Numbered from the stretch's first letter, positions 1 through 11,344 are shown. The stretch is 64,000 nt of DNA from Gerris lacustris (GCA_951217055.1 OX578284.1:20036187-20100186); one strand, 5' to 3'. Notes: generated by a model not told the origin, from the letters alone. Numbers and translations are program-made.

Positions 1-32
1 GGTAAATTTAACTAATATTAATAAAATACATT

Positions 33-1388
33 TTAGTCTCTATTCAACCACTCTTCAGCATACACTCTTCCCATTCTCTTCCATTCCTGTCTGTCTAAGG
101 CAACCCGTTTCCACGTCTCGTTTCCACAGCACGCCTTCATTTCGTAGTCCCATTTGATATGTGGCCTTCCTTTTTTCCTTTTCCTATCCATAGGTATCCA
201 TTCCAGGATTTTCTTTGTCCATCTACCATCATTTGTTCTGATGATATGCCCTGCCCATTTCCATTTCCTAGCAATGATAGTAGTTGCTATGTCTTCAATT
301 TTCGTCTGTTGCCTGATCCACGCTTTACTTTTCCTCTCTTTCCTTCCTATCTTTAGCATACTCCTCTCCATTCTTCTCACCGCTACTCTAATCTTTAAAA
401 TATCCCCCTTCGTCATGCTCCATGTTTCACAGCCGTAAAGAATTACAGGTTTGACCACACTGATCCATAACTTCACTTTATCTTTTATTTCTATATTTGA
501 CCTGAACAAATTGCGGTATTTATTATATGCACGCCATCCTAGACCGATTCTTCTACTGATTTCTTTAGAAATATTCTCTTTTTTTCCCAAAAGTTGCCCT
601 AAGTATATAAATTCTTCGACCTCTTCAATATTTCTTCCTTCCAAGGTTAAAGGCACATCTTCCACGCAGTTTACAGCCATGATTTTGGTTTTCCCTCTGT
701 TTATTCTTAATCCAACTTTCTTTGCACTCTCTGCTAGTTCGTTTATCATGGTTATTACTTCTTGCTTCGATCTTCCTATTAGCACTACGTCGTCAGCAAA
801 TTTAATTTTGTTTAACTTTTCACCATTTATGTTTATCCCATAATTAATCCAATTGACATGCCTAAAAACCTCTTCCAATACTGCACCAAAAAGTTTGGCA
901 GATGGGATATCTCCTTGGCGCAGGCCTTTTTCTACTTTGATCAGTTTCTTTTTGTTACCAATATTTACAATTATTTCCGCGTTTCCGTATACAAATTTTA
1001 ACAAATCCTTATATTCATCGTCGATTCCACTGCTTTCCAATGCTTCCATTATTGCTTTTGGATATACACTGTCGAAGGCTTTTTCAAAATCCACAAATAG
1101 AAAAACTACGGGGAACTTATAGTCGTAAGCTTTTGATATTAGTTGCTTAATCACAAGAATTGCATCGGAAGTTGAAAAATTCTTTTTGAACCCCACTTGA
1201 TCTACTGGAGAGTAATAATCTAGTTGCTTACTAATCCTTGCAGTTATCACGCTCATGAATGCTTTGTAGATACTCGATAGCAAGTTTATGGGCCTATAAT
1301 TTTTTATTTCATGTCTATCACCTTTCTTAAACATAATTATCAGTTTAGACTGAAGCCAACTGTTTGGATTTGTCTGTTGGTTAAACAT
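33..1388 (-). pseudogene. RTE-clade LINE reverse transcriptase, 5'-truncated
   Basis: This 451-codon open frame encodes the reverse transcriptase and C-terminal part of a non-LTR retrotransposon. Visible motifs in order are a KNYRPI block near residue 30, motif A FVDFEKAFDSV near residue 100, GLRQGDIPSAKLF near 155, the catalytic FADDVVLI near 198, YLGQLLG near 265, ILYGCETW near 318, KWAGHI and a GRPHIKWD tail. The GxRQGD..S.KLF, CETW and KWAGHI blocks are typical of the RTE clade. No apurinic endonuclease is present, so the 5' half is lost. The first ATG is not the original start, because the reading continues upstream in another frame (1389-1555). It is a dead copy. Clade placement is by motif reading only. 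Confidence 0.88.
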
Positions 1389-1555
1389 TGGTTGAATAAG
1401 TAGTAAAGCTCATTTATTAGTATCCCTCCCCCTGCTTTTAGCTCTTCGTTACTTATATTGTCTATCCCTCCTGTTTTTCCAGTTTTCAGTTTTCTTATGA
1501 CGGATTCGACTTCACGAATTTCTTATGACGAAATAGTCCCTGGACTATTTCCTTT
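1389..1555 (-). pseudogene. frameshifted upstream part of the RTE-clade LINE
   Basis: Read on the minus strand in a different frame, this stretch gives EIREVESVIRKLKTGKTG followed by GIDNISNEELKAGG and LFNQCLTNRQI. This is the usual thumb region before the KNYRPI block of RTE reverse transcriptases. It joins the downstream frame through a one-base frameshift near 1367-1375. An in-frame TAA interrupts it near 1530. The element therefore carries at least two disabling changes and is longer than its open frame suggests. Confidence 0.7.
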
Positions 1556-2514
1556 CTCATGTTATTCACTGTCAATAAATATAGATCAGAAATATTTGTA
1601 ACATATAAAATGATGTAGTTGTGTTATTCAATAAAGGGAGAAAGAAATGTTAATTTCTTTGTTTTGAAAAATTAACTTTGGTTGTTTCAATGAATTCTCG
1701 TAATTCTGTTAGAAGATAACCAATACCGAAAAGTAAGTGCATTTGAAATTGGGGGGGGGGGGGGTCCTTTACAAATAAACCAGGATTTTTGACAGAAACA
1801 AAAATCAGTAGAATGAACCAGGGAAAAGAACGTGTTTTTGACAATGTTCGTAACCAACGGATTTATTTTATTTTTATTTTCACTGATTCATCCTCTTCTT
1901 TCCATCAAACCGGTTAAATTTAACCGGTTAAAATGTGGTGCATTTTTAGATGGCTACTAAATAAAATGAACAAGTTTTTTTTATTAAAAGCTTGTTTTAT
2001 AAACCAAAAATTCGTAAGTAATTTGATATTTTACAAACATACATTTTTATTTTTTTTACATTTAACGTAAAATAACGGTATCGAATGAAAAGGAGGCAAC
2101 ATAACTATACAAAGACCAGGAGGTTGTTTTTTTTTTTATCTTGTTTATGTGACCCTGGTCACATAAATCAGATAAAAACAAGATATTGATGTGAAAATAA
2201 CATTTCAACATTTTTTACATTCTAATAAAACTGTTACAATTTATAAAGAGAAAATCACAAACGCCGGGAACCTTCCTTGAAAAAGTGTAAAATCATCGGC
2301 CTGACATCATAAACCTTTTAAATAAAATTCTACTGTAGGGATCATGGTTTTTTAATGGAAGCTGTTTGATATGAGTAAATGTAATTCGTGTGTTTGATAA
2401 CACACGAATTTAGTAGACCATAAATTAATTTATATTTCAATGAGTAAAAAGTTGTAAATTACAAGGCTAGATTTGGTTAATTATTATTTCAATGTCTATT
2501 GCACGGGTCGTTTT
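1556..2514. other. AT-rich DNA without a gene; poly-G and palindromes
   Basis: No coding signal seen. It holds a poly-G run (about 1750-1764), a perfect 22-bp palindrome at 1908-1929 and a 24-bp near-palindrome at 2144-2167 (ttatgtgacc arms). The small minus-strand frame at 1650-1844 spans the poly-G run and is not supported. Confidence 0.6.
1908..1929. promoter_or_regulatory. palindrome with two AACCGGTT sites
   Basis: The sequence is a perfect 22-bp palindrome made of two AACCGGTT octamers separated by six A/T bases. AACCGGTT matches the known binding consensus of the epithelial transcription factor Grainyhead. Function here is inference only, since no gene is recognised nearby. Confidence 0.3.
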
Positions 2515-2640
2515 CAGCAATGGAGACTATCATAATAAAAATATATCATAGGGTAAGAATACTGAAGAATGGGGACCATCACAATCAAAATATATGTCAT
2601 AGGGTAGAACAATGCAAAATGGGGACTATCACATTAAAAA
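2515..2640. repeat. 50-bp tandem repeat, about 2.4 copies
   Basis: The word aatggggac(t/c)atca recurs at 2519, 2569 and 2619, each time followed by an AT tract and catagggta. A related piece (tgtcatacggtaagaatact) occurs again near 3507-3526. Confidence 0.6.
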
Positions 2641-2909
2641 AAAAAAACAGTCATGCACCATGACTTAATGGGCAAATTTTCAAAGAAATCTGCGTGTTAT
2701 AAAAGATACAAACAATAAATTAAAGAAAATTTCAACGATATTGGTCAATTAATTCCAAAGTTCTGGCTGTTACAACAAATTTTATATTTGCGCATGCGCA
2801 GCTATTACTAATCGTATGTGGCCTTGGAAATTTTGCACTAATTCCGAATATATTGCATGTTAATATGTTTAAGATACTACTTTTCAGAAAATGAAAAAAA
2901 AAAAAAAAA

Positions 2910-3240
2910 AATTGGTACACAAGGGTACGGGGTACAAACGTAAAAAAAATAGGGTATGTGTATACCCTTCAAGATGCATGTCGTTGGACAGCTCTTTAGA
3001 GTACAGTAATTGTTGTTATGTAAACTTTTGTCATATATATATATATATTTTTCATATAAGATAGGGTAAAATGGAAAAACACGTTTTTATGCTATTTTAT
3101 ACCCTAAATTGTCAAAATTTCACCCCTAAATCGACTCCAAAAATGCTGGCTATCGAACTCATTCTTTCTTTTGATATTATTGGCATTTTAACATTTGATT
3201 GGATTTTTTAAGTGCATCCTAGGGTAAGATATCTTCTGGG
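2910..3240 (+). mobile_element. fragment of Helitron-like dispersed repeat (family C)
   Basis: The segment shares ggtacacaagggtacg, tacccttcaagatgca and a gctctttagagtacagtaa block with two tandem copies at 44160-44640. The larger copy has Helitron-like ends, so this is probably an internal fragment of the same family. No coding capacity is visible. Confidence 0.5.
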
Positions 3241-3247
3241 GTGACAC

Positions 3248-3367
<120 letters not shown>

Positions 3368-3689
3368 ACATAAATAAGTGTTAAATTTCAGAAATCGATT
3401 AAAATGGTCTACAACGGATGGCCATGAAGAACATTTTCAAAAATTCGTATTAAAAAGATTTTGACGCCATTGCAATAGCTTCATTTCCTCGAAAATTCGC
3501 TAATATGTCATACGGTAAGAATACTGCAGAATTGATACTAATAAAATTATGTCTAAATTTTCGCCATAGATCCATCCATTTTATTGAATTAATTTATTAG
3601 TATTTATTCTATTTAAAAAAAAACAATATTAATATATTTATAAAAAAAATAAGTCTGCCAATAGACACAGGTTTCTTGCGGCCTCATTA

Positions 3690-4680
3690 AATTAATGGCC
3701 AGGTGAGTTAAAATAATGTGATCTCATGATTAGACCTGGTTCGATTCCCTGTGGGATAACAGTTTTTTTTATTCAATATTGATGTTTGCAGACGATTGAA
3801 CTTAATATGGACCACGTTGTGGGCTACATTCGACAAACCATCAAAATTCCAATAAAAACAGATAAGTACTTTTAAACATGTGAGTGTTAATAAATAAAAA
3901 AGGACCTGTTTCAATTCCTAGTGGGATCACATACATTTTTATTCAATTTTAAACGTTTGCAGAAGGTTCAAATTAATTTATGATCAACAGTAGGCTAATT
4001 ATGACCTTCCATCCAAATTTGAATTAATTAGGGCGCAAATAGTTTTTAAGATATGGTGCTGCGAAAAATGTTAAGGCACTCGACAAACATAACGAAAGAA
4101 TGATCAAAAGAACGACCGATAGACTGACCAACAGACCGACCGATAGACTGACCAACAGACCGACTGATAGAGTGACCAATAGACCAACAGACCGACCAAT
4201 AGACTGATCGAAAGACCAAACGATAGACTGACCAATATACCGACCGATAGACTGACTAACAGACCGACCGATAGACTGACCAACAGACCGACTGATAGAG
4301 TGACCAATAGACCAACCGATAGACTTACCAACAGACCGACCAATAGACTGATCGAAACGATCGACTGACCAATAGACCGACCGATAGACTGATGGAAAGA
4401 TCGAACGATAGACTGACCAATAGGCCGACCGATAGACTGACCAATAGACCGACCGATAGACTGACCAACAGACCGACCGATAGACCAATAGGCCGACCAA
4501 TAGACTGACTAACAGACCGACCGATATACTGACCAACAGTCTGACGGACAGCACGATAAAAAAATACCCCTGATGTCTAGAACCTATTTCTGTCCAGGAT
4601 GTTTTTAATTCGGAGAAAAAAAAAATTCATTCTGATCACAACGTTACCCGTCGGTAAGCTAGGAAGCAAAAATGATACGT
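3690..4680 (+). mobile_element. dispersed repeat family B, interrupted by a minisatellite
   Basis: Parts at about 3950-4060 and 4560-4680 match the plus-strand copies at 27765 and 48210: tatgacctnccatccaaattt, the gcgaaaaatgtt block, then ctgtccagga, gatcacaacgttacc and gtaagctaggaagc. The middle is replaced by the 24-bp array at 4078-4545. A box-B-like word (ggttcgattcc) lies near 3729. No protein is encoded. Confidence 0.6.
4078..4545. repeat. 24-bp minisatellite, about 19 units
   Basis: The unit is roughly agactgaccaacagaccgac plus cgat, with variants losing or gaining 8-12 bp. On the minus strand it gives open frames of VGLLVSLS repeats (4024-4554 and 4104-4343). These are by-products of a period divisible by three, not genes. 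The array starts where other family B copies carry gaccgacagacagac, which suggests local expansion. Confidence 0.9.
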
Positions 4681-5099
4681 ATTTAAATAAAGAGTAAACA
4701 CAAAATAACATATTTATACTATTTAAAAGCAGAACATTCCAGTAGAACATTCTTTATGTTTCACTATTCTAGCTGAACCTTTTCAAGCTATATCGCATAC
4801 TTCACTCATTTTTCCCCTCTAGCCTCAACGTCTCTTGATATTTCAAATATCTTCCTCACGTTTGTCATCTAGACTTGTACAGACATAGAAAAATGAAGAA
4901 AAGGATTTCCTTGAAAAGGAAAAATTCAAGAAATGATGTACGTGAATTCTTATTCTTTTTAGAGTCCAAGGGTAAAAAAAAAATAAATCGAAAAGTAAAA
5001 AATTGAGAATATGAAAAAATGTATCCTTAGCAATATAATTTTTGATTAAATAACTAACTTGGTAGCAAAAATAATGCTAATTTTAACTTCTTCTCTTTT

Positions 5100-5710
5100 G
5101 TGTAGAAGAAAAAAAAAACGGCCAGAGACTACTCAGACAACAAACTTTCTCATAAACGAGTTCATAATTATTAACCTAGTTTTTTCCCCCATTTATTAGT
5201 TGTGGTAGGTACACTTAATTATTATTAAATTTTATCAAAATGTATTATACAAATAACTTCTCCTCGGCGGGGAATCGAAGCCGGCCTCTCTCCATCCGCG
5301 GTTAAAGCTATTTTCTCAGGAACTAGATTTTTCCCGGGAAAACGGCTTATATCGTTAGATTCGTATTTAAATAGACAACATTTTAGAATTTTTTAATTAA
5401 AATCGTCGGAACCTTTTTCGAGAAATAATTTTTTGTTTGAGTATGCGAGGGTAGCACAACGCAAATTTGGAGCAAAAATGCATTTCTCGATTTCACCTCG
5501 GGGCATAATTTTTCTAAATATGTATGCCAAATTTCGTCGAAATCGGCTCACTACTTTAGGCTCCACGCGTCTGCATAGACGAAAGACAGACATTTTTTAA
5601 AAACCACTATTTTGGACTAAAGGGACCTCAAAAGTGTAAATCCATAAAAATCTCAAAATCTAATTTTCGCGTCATCACAATACTTTCTCTTTAAGAAAGC
5701 AGCCAGTAAA
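5100..5710 (+). mobile_element. dispersed repeat family A, copy 1
   Basis: It shares cagacaacaaactttctc, ggaatcgaa, gttagattcgtatttaaa, the block ttaggctccacgcgtctgca and the end cacaatactttctct with copies at 34540, 41500 and 61600. The other copies end in a hairpin (actttctc, 7-nt loop, gagaaagt), which is decayed here. A ggaatcgaa word is the complement of a tRNA B-box. No open frame is conserved between copies, so it is probably non-autonomous. Confidence 0.7.
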
Positions 5711-5869
5711 AAGCCTCACATCTCAAAACAAATATTATATATGCACAAAACGCAAAAAAGAAATATTATTTATAAGAAGAAAAGACCAATAAAATCGTTT
5801 AAAAAGAAGTAAAAAATAACGAGAATAGTTATTTATGTAACTAGGCAGCAAAATGGAATTTTACTGACG

Positions 5870-6024
5870 AGTGATTAAATTAGCCTCCGAGCCGAAGGCG
5901 AGGACAGGCTATGATAATTAACTGCCGAGGCAGGTAATTTACCTATTTGACTGCCGAGGCGAAGCCGAGGTAGGCAATGAATAAGCGAGGCAGAAATGTT
6001 TCCTTTGCTGCCTTGTTGCATACA
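5870..6024. repeat. GCCGAGGC-rich repeat cluster
   Basis: The words gccgaggc, agccgaggta and gcgaggcag recur, with a small ggtaaatt/aatttacc inverted pair. The region abuts the inverted-end element at 6025 and may belong to it. Related ccgaggtagcag occurs near 29448. Confidence 0.4.
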
Positions 6025-6828
6025 ATATTTTATCTACTTGCGGCAGAAAAATGTTATCTTTATTAATATAACATTTAATAACTATGTGTCATATTAATAA
6101 AGATAATAACATATCTATTAACTAAAATTAATGTTCAAATAAGAAACTTGGGAATAATAACAATAAATGAAAAGCAAACTCAATTTATAACAACAAAATA
6201 CAAAACACACGTTTATAACACACATAACTTCTGAATGAATAATGCACGCAATATAAAATATTTATTTATATTTTTACTAAAAAATTAATAAAAGTGTTAA
6301 AGATATCTTCTATTGCCTAAAAGAAAAGAAGTAACCAGGATACATCAAGAAAAGTAGCTAGTCTAATCTAGAATTACTTAAATAATAAAAATAATATGGA
6401 TGTTCAATGTTTACATGACGCTACAGTATAGTCAGTGACTCTACTATTTTTTTTAATTAAAGATCTACTAATCATTGAACTTATTTAACAGAATTAACAA
6501 ATATAAACAAGTTATTTTATTATTAAAACGTCATTTATTGAATATTACTTATTTAACTATAATATATAATGTTATACGATAGAGATAATAGTATAAACTG
6601 TTCTTGCCAAAATAAGAGGTTATGACACGCAGTGGTAAACACTGTAACTTTCTCTGCCTAGGCAGGGAAATATTTCCCTGCCTAGGCAAAGAAAGTATTT
6701 TCCTGACTGTTTTAACTACTTTCCTGCCTGTTTTTAATATTTTAATGACAAATCAGGGAAATAGTACTTTCCAGCCTAAAAACAGTTAAGTAATGTTTAA
6801 TTTTGCTGCCGCGAGTAGATAAAGATAT
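6025..6828. mobile_element. 804-bp MITE-like element with ~35-bp inverted ends
   Basis: The left end (atattttatctacttgcggc) and the complement of the right end (atatctttatctactcgcgg) match over about 35 bp with few differences, continuing through cagaaaaatg and cagcaaaatt. The interior is AT-rich, has no open frame over 60 codons, and contains a 32-bp perfect palindrome at 6656-6687. These features fit a non-autonomous DNA transposon. The superfamily is unknown and I see no clear target duplication. Confidence 0.55.
6656..6687. repeat. perfect 32-bp palindrome
   Basis: gcctaggcagggaaat is followed directly by its complement. Each arm contains the palindrome gcctaggc. Pairing continues outward for six of seven more positions to about 6649-6694. 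Confidence 0.9.
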
Positions 6829-7380
6829 TTATTCTTCTATTAGTGTCCCTTTTTATATGTCCATTTTCGCTAAACATAAAACATAAAACATTTTCTATTT
6901 TGGTTTTAAAATTAACGGATTATATGTAATCTTTGATTTTTATTACCTACACTAGCTTATTGTTTAGTTTTCTTTGTGATAAGATCAATTTATCTTTTAT
7001 TTTTTCCCTGAAGAAGTAATAAAATAATGATAAAATTGTATAATAACATTTTCCCAGGTCAACAGTGTTGTTTGTGCAGCCAATATTTGTCCTTTTTTTC
7101 AAATGAATCTCTTCCAATATAGATTCTAAGAACAAACTTGCTACTGGGGATTGTAAAGGATCAATATTATTAAACACTCGTAAATGATTATAAAACTTAC
7201 TGGTACTGTTTGTACAATCGATTTTAGTTGAAGAAGAGACTTATTGTTCTAAAAGGAATCAACCCTTATTTGCCCTCAAGGGTAGAAGTAAGTTGAACAA
7301 ACGTCTCGATTAAACTCAATCTAAAGATATTATTAATAGAATCCATCAAGAATAAGTTTCTATTCTTTAAATCATCGAAT
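6829..7380. other. AT-rich DNA, nothing recognised
   Basis: No coding, repeat or RNA feature recognised. The 76-codon minus frame at 6947-7177 has no recognisable motif. Confidence 0.5.
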
Positions 7381-8640
7381 TAAACAATGGGCCGTCGCCT
7401 CGTATAACTTAATCTTTCTAAGTGGTTTTGCGATGCGTATATAAAAGCAGAAGACGAAGAAGAACTAAACGGAGAAATTCTATAACACACTGTTAACAAG
7501 TATTAATCAGTTATGACAATAAGTCCTTTGTAAATTAAATTTGAAACCCGGGTGGTATAAAGGGCGACGACGGAGGGCCATTGTCTAAATCGAAGTTGTG
7601 TATTTTCCTTTAAGCCGAAAACCGGTTCGAAGGTAGAACTGGGCCAAGGGTGTTCAGACGTCATGAATAACTCAACCGGGGTTAGTACAAATTGTAGTTA
7701 GATTTACCTCTTCGGTGCCGGCTTTACTGTAAGGAGGGTAACGGTGTGAATTTGTGTGTCGGAAGATAGAATAGGTCGAGCTAAGAAAAGGGAAGAGGGA
7801 GGGGAGTAAATAATTTAGAGGAGAGGTTTAGAGGAGAAGGGTTTACGGGTGTAGAGGCGCCTACCTAGAAACTCGGGGCTAGAGTTCATTAATAGAAAGG
7901 CAAAAGCATGTTTAAACATGGAGCTTTAGACGCTTTAAACCTCTACGGTATTTGGATAAGGCCTTCTAGTAAATCCGAATATTCCAGTCGAAGGAGCGTA
8001 CGGGAGAAACGTCTAGCGGTCGCGAATCGGTCGCGTTTCTCCACCCGATATTTCGAGGTTTCAAATACTCGAGGGTATTTCGATCACTTCAACTGTTCTT
8101 GCGGTCCGTAAACCACAACGTCTCAGCGTTGTAAGACCGGTTAGAAATGTCGATAACAAGGAGAAGGAGTATGGCGGTAGTCCGAAATCCGGAGTTTAGA
8201 ATCGAGGTTATGGAAACTCTTGCGGTCAAGGAATCTTGCGAAGCGGTTGTCAGAATGCGGAGCTTCCTTACAACTAACCTGCGGACAAGTAAACTTACAA
8301 GGTTTACCCTACGAAACTTTGGCAACCTCTGATCCAAGTCTCTTTGTTACTGTTCACAGACTCGAGTGAAAATTTAACAACTATACGATAAGGTTTACTA
8401 ACTGTTTGGTTTACTTCTTGCTACAAGTTCTAGGAGAAACCTTAAACCAACAAGACCGCGTGTATAACATCAATAAAGCATCACAACCAACATAAACTCC
8501 ACCCTCATTCCCACACATAACTTGCCAACGTACACACCAGATAATCAACACCCATTAAATCTACACAACTATCCTCCTCTATACTTTCATATAATTTTAC
8601 TTTAATCATTAATAAACAAAAACAGTCAATAAAACTTCGC
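7381..8640. other. CpG-richer island with TATA-like box
   Basis: CpG dinucleotides are clearly more frequent here than in the flanks (for example near 7560-7720 and 7980-8050). A TATATAAAAG box at about 7438-7447 is followed by a purine-rich leader. Overlapping small frames exist on both strands (7908-8111 plus, 8147-8332 plus, 8089-8337 minus), none recognisable. An aataaagcatc word occurs near 8472. It could be a promoter plus first exon of an unrecognised gene, or a decayed LTR. I cannot choose. Confidence 0.35.
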
Positions 8641-8722
8641 AAACACTAATTTCGAACTACTATAATACTAGGCATCGCGTGGCTCTATCATTGAAGCGAG
8701 CGTATAGTAATAAATATGTACT
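8641..8722 (-). mobile_element. family D copy 1, part left of the LINE insertion
   Basis: The complement of ctctatcattgaagcgagcg matches 53759-53778 in family D copy 2. The repeat is interrupted at 8722/8723 and resumes at 9580. Confidence 0.6.
8711..8722 (+). repeat. 12-bp target-site duplication, left
   Basis: taaatatgtact directly precedes the poly-T (poly-A on the element strand) and recurs at 9580-9591. Confidence 0.75.
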
Positions 8723-9579
8723 TTTTTTTTTTTTTTAAATTTTTTATTTTAAGTTACTTGCAAAAGATTGCTATTAGTAACATAGCTATTACAAAGATTA
8801 ATTAGCGTGTTGTGTCGTGAGAGGAGAGGCTACCCAGTGGCAGCACTCCTAACAGGTATTGTACATTATTTTATTATTGTAATAAATCTCTTGGCCAACA
8901 CCTCTTCAGCCGACGGGGAGGGCGGTCGGGAATATGAATGGAAGCCATGGATTCAACTAAAGGATTAGGATGATGGTTTAGGTTTTCATGGAATTTTATG
9001 TAGCGGGAAGAAGCGAGGTCTTGTACATAAGGAACTTTGAGGTCGTTGTGGATTGTGAGATTGGAAACGTATGCGGGAGAGTTAGTGATTTTTCGAAGGA
9101 TCTTAGACTGAAGGGATTGGATCCTATAAGAATTGGAGCGTTTGGTGCAACCCCATAGCTCAATTCCATAGGTCCAAATAGGTTTGAGTATTGAATTGTA
9201 GATAAGGAGTTTATTAGAAAGGGATAGGAGGGATCTTTGGTCGAGGAGTCGCAGTAAGAGTTTGTACCGTCTGTTAGTGTCCGTACGTTTAGTTTTGGTG
9301 TGCAGAGCCCAAGTCAATCGTCGGTCAAGATGGAGACCTAGGTATCTTACGGAAGAGGATTGAGGGATGACTCCTTGGTTGAGGATGACTGGAGGACAAG
9401 TTGAATGTCTGAGAGTAAAAGTGACATGGACACTTTTCTGCTCATTAATTTTTATTCTCCATTTCCTTAACAAAGGTTCAAGGAGATTAAGGTGGTTTTG
9501 GATGTTGGTGGATGCTGTATTGGGATCAGAGGATATGGAGAATATACACTTATCATCAGCGAAAATATGTACTGAATAT
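8723..9579 (-). mobile_element. 5'-truncated jockey-like LINE
   Basis: Minus-strand element with a poly-A tail (T run at 8723-8736 on the plus strand), about 140 bp of 3' UTR and the 3' part of a reverse transcriptase. It is bounded by a perfect 12-bp target duplication. It sits inside family D, whose second copy at 53729-53763 preserves the uninterrupted site. Confidence 0.8.
8874..9579 (-). pseudogene. jockey-like reverse transcriptase fragment
   Basis: The frame remains open from the truncation point to the stop at 8874, well beyond the first start-like codon (TTG at 9473). It begins right at the catalytic FADDKCI, followed by LLRKWRIKINEQKS, VRYLGLHLDRRLTW near residue 75, TYGIELWGCTKRSN near 145 and IHNDLKVPYV near 190. 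It ends with PPRRLKRCWPRDLL. These blocks are characteristic of the Jockey clade. Everything upstream of the catalytic motif is missing (endonuclease, fingers, ORF1). No stop interrupts the remaining frame, so the insertion looks fairly recent. Confidence 0.85.
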
Positions 9580-9598
9580 TAAATATGTACTGAATATT
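9563..9598 (+). repeat. 18-bp perfect tandem duplication at LINE 5' junction
   Basis: aaatatgtactgaatatt occurs twice head to tail. The second copy contains the right target-site duplication (9580-9591). The first may be filler copied from the target during 5' end joining. Confidence 0.65.
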
Positions 9599-10230
9599 AA
9601 AAAAATAGATAATCATGAATCATGATGAGTTGATAGATAATGGGTATAGTAGTAGCACAGCGGCTAGTAGTAAGGGGACCACCCAGCATTTTTACTATTC
9701 CTCTAACCACACATCTCCTTTTCAATTATTATAAAATGTATCACTTTGCTACAAAAAAACTACTGCATGTATGTATCAAATTGAAATGTTGCATGCTTGA
9801 TTCAATTGTACTTTTGACGATGTGTATACAGTTTTATTAAAATCGTTACGTTAGAACGTAAGATATCGGTAAAAAGGTTGTTTTCTCTATTATAAACTTT
9901 TAGGTCCGCTTTAATAGTTTTAGCGATCTTTATTAATTCATAGCAGTGTCGCTGTTGGTTTTACTAAAAAATGTTACTTGTAAAAAATGTTCGTCTCATC
10001 AAATTGATGATGATAGAATCTTTTCCCGTTCTGAAATTCCAATTTAAATTTTGAACCTCTCGTTTACGCGAGCGTTGCGCGCGAACTCTTGGACGGATCA
10101 TGCTGTCCAACGAACTTAGACTGATTATTAGTAATAGGAACATGCATACCAAATTTCAACTAAATCGGCCGACTTTTACTCAAGTTATCGTAAAGAAGTA
10201 AGTAAGACGTAAACTGTTTTGATAAAAACG
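9599..10230 (-). mobile_element. family D copy 1, main part
   Basis: Read on the minus strand it matches 53000-53730: the tactcaagttatcg block, catgcataccaaatttcaac, gttggacagc, gcgcgcaacgctcgcgtaaac, gcgacactgctat and atgatgagttgatag. No open frame is shared between the copies. The dispersed nature and the shared length of over 600 bp suggest a non-autonomous element. Confidence 0.75.
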
Positions 10231-11344
10231 TTAGGTTATCTCCCTCACAGAATTAAAATGATGAACATTCATCTAAAAATCACATCAACAGCTAGTTTTA
10301 GTTTCGAGGAAAGCTCGCGATTCTTTATTTCACTGTTTCAATTATTTAATTATATTATAACAATCCCCAACATTTCATTTCCGCTAATTCAACGCTAATT
10401 CATTTCATGGAAAGACGGCTCTTTTTCAAGCAATTCCCATTCTACTGTTTTCATGACTAAATTAACCTATGTTTATGTTAATAATGAAAATATAATCTGT
10501 AATTATATTAAAATTATTGAAGGGCGTGTTATATATTATTTATATATAAATGTTATAATACATATATTTTGAAAAATCCAACCGGACATGAAACCACTAT
10601 AAATATTTCATCCAAAATTTCTTTTTCGTTTACATTACCAACTCTCCGTGAAGAAAAAAAAAAAGAAATAATATGGGTTTAACCGGTCTTAGTACAACCC
10701 CACACTTCTTGTACATTTTAAAGAAAGTTAAAGTATGGTGACTATAAATCCCAAGTCGAGCCAAAGGTTGGTTATAAATATTGAAACCTTTATGTGGGTA
10801 CTTTACTATCCTATATTCTAGACTTAAAGCACTCATAAAAACAAACATATATAATTTAATATTACTCTCTTTCCTTGTTTTTCTCCATCTTATCTTTAAA
10901 CGTTCTTATATCTACGATTTTTAACCAAGGAGGAAAAAAATGCATAACATTTTACGACAGTATTTTAAATTAAATTGTTTTTTTTTAAAAAATCATATGA
11001 CCTTTTATCTTTCATTCAATTCATGAAGAGTAAAATATAAAGGACAAACAGATAAAAGGTAAGGTAAGCGAAATTATTTTATAATATAATACATTTCAAA
11101 AGTAATAACGTAAAAATTATCAGAATATGATACACGTGTGTAAATAATATTATGAAAAAAGTGATATTAACCGAACAGACAATATATAATGTTAGCTAGA
11201 ACATAACAAATTATGTTGACACATAATTCATGTTAATACGCCACACCGTGCGAATGTATAAATTTACCTAAAAGCTTATATAATATAGTTAACGTCTGAC
11301 ACAATTTTAGATGAAATTCTTCTGTAATATAAATTTATGTATTT
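10231..11344. other. AT-rich DNA, nothing recognised
   Basis: Only short A/T runs and a 72-codon minus frame (10630-10848) without motifs. Confidence 0.5.

Noticed and set aside
4024..4554. 176-codon minus ORF of VGLLVSLS repeats, looking like a membrane protein
   Set aside because: It is the translation of a 24-bp minisatellite, whose period divisible by three keeps frames open in more than one phase.
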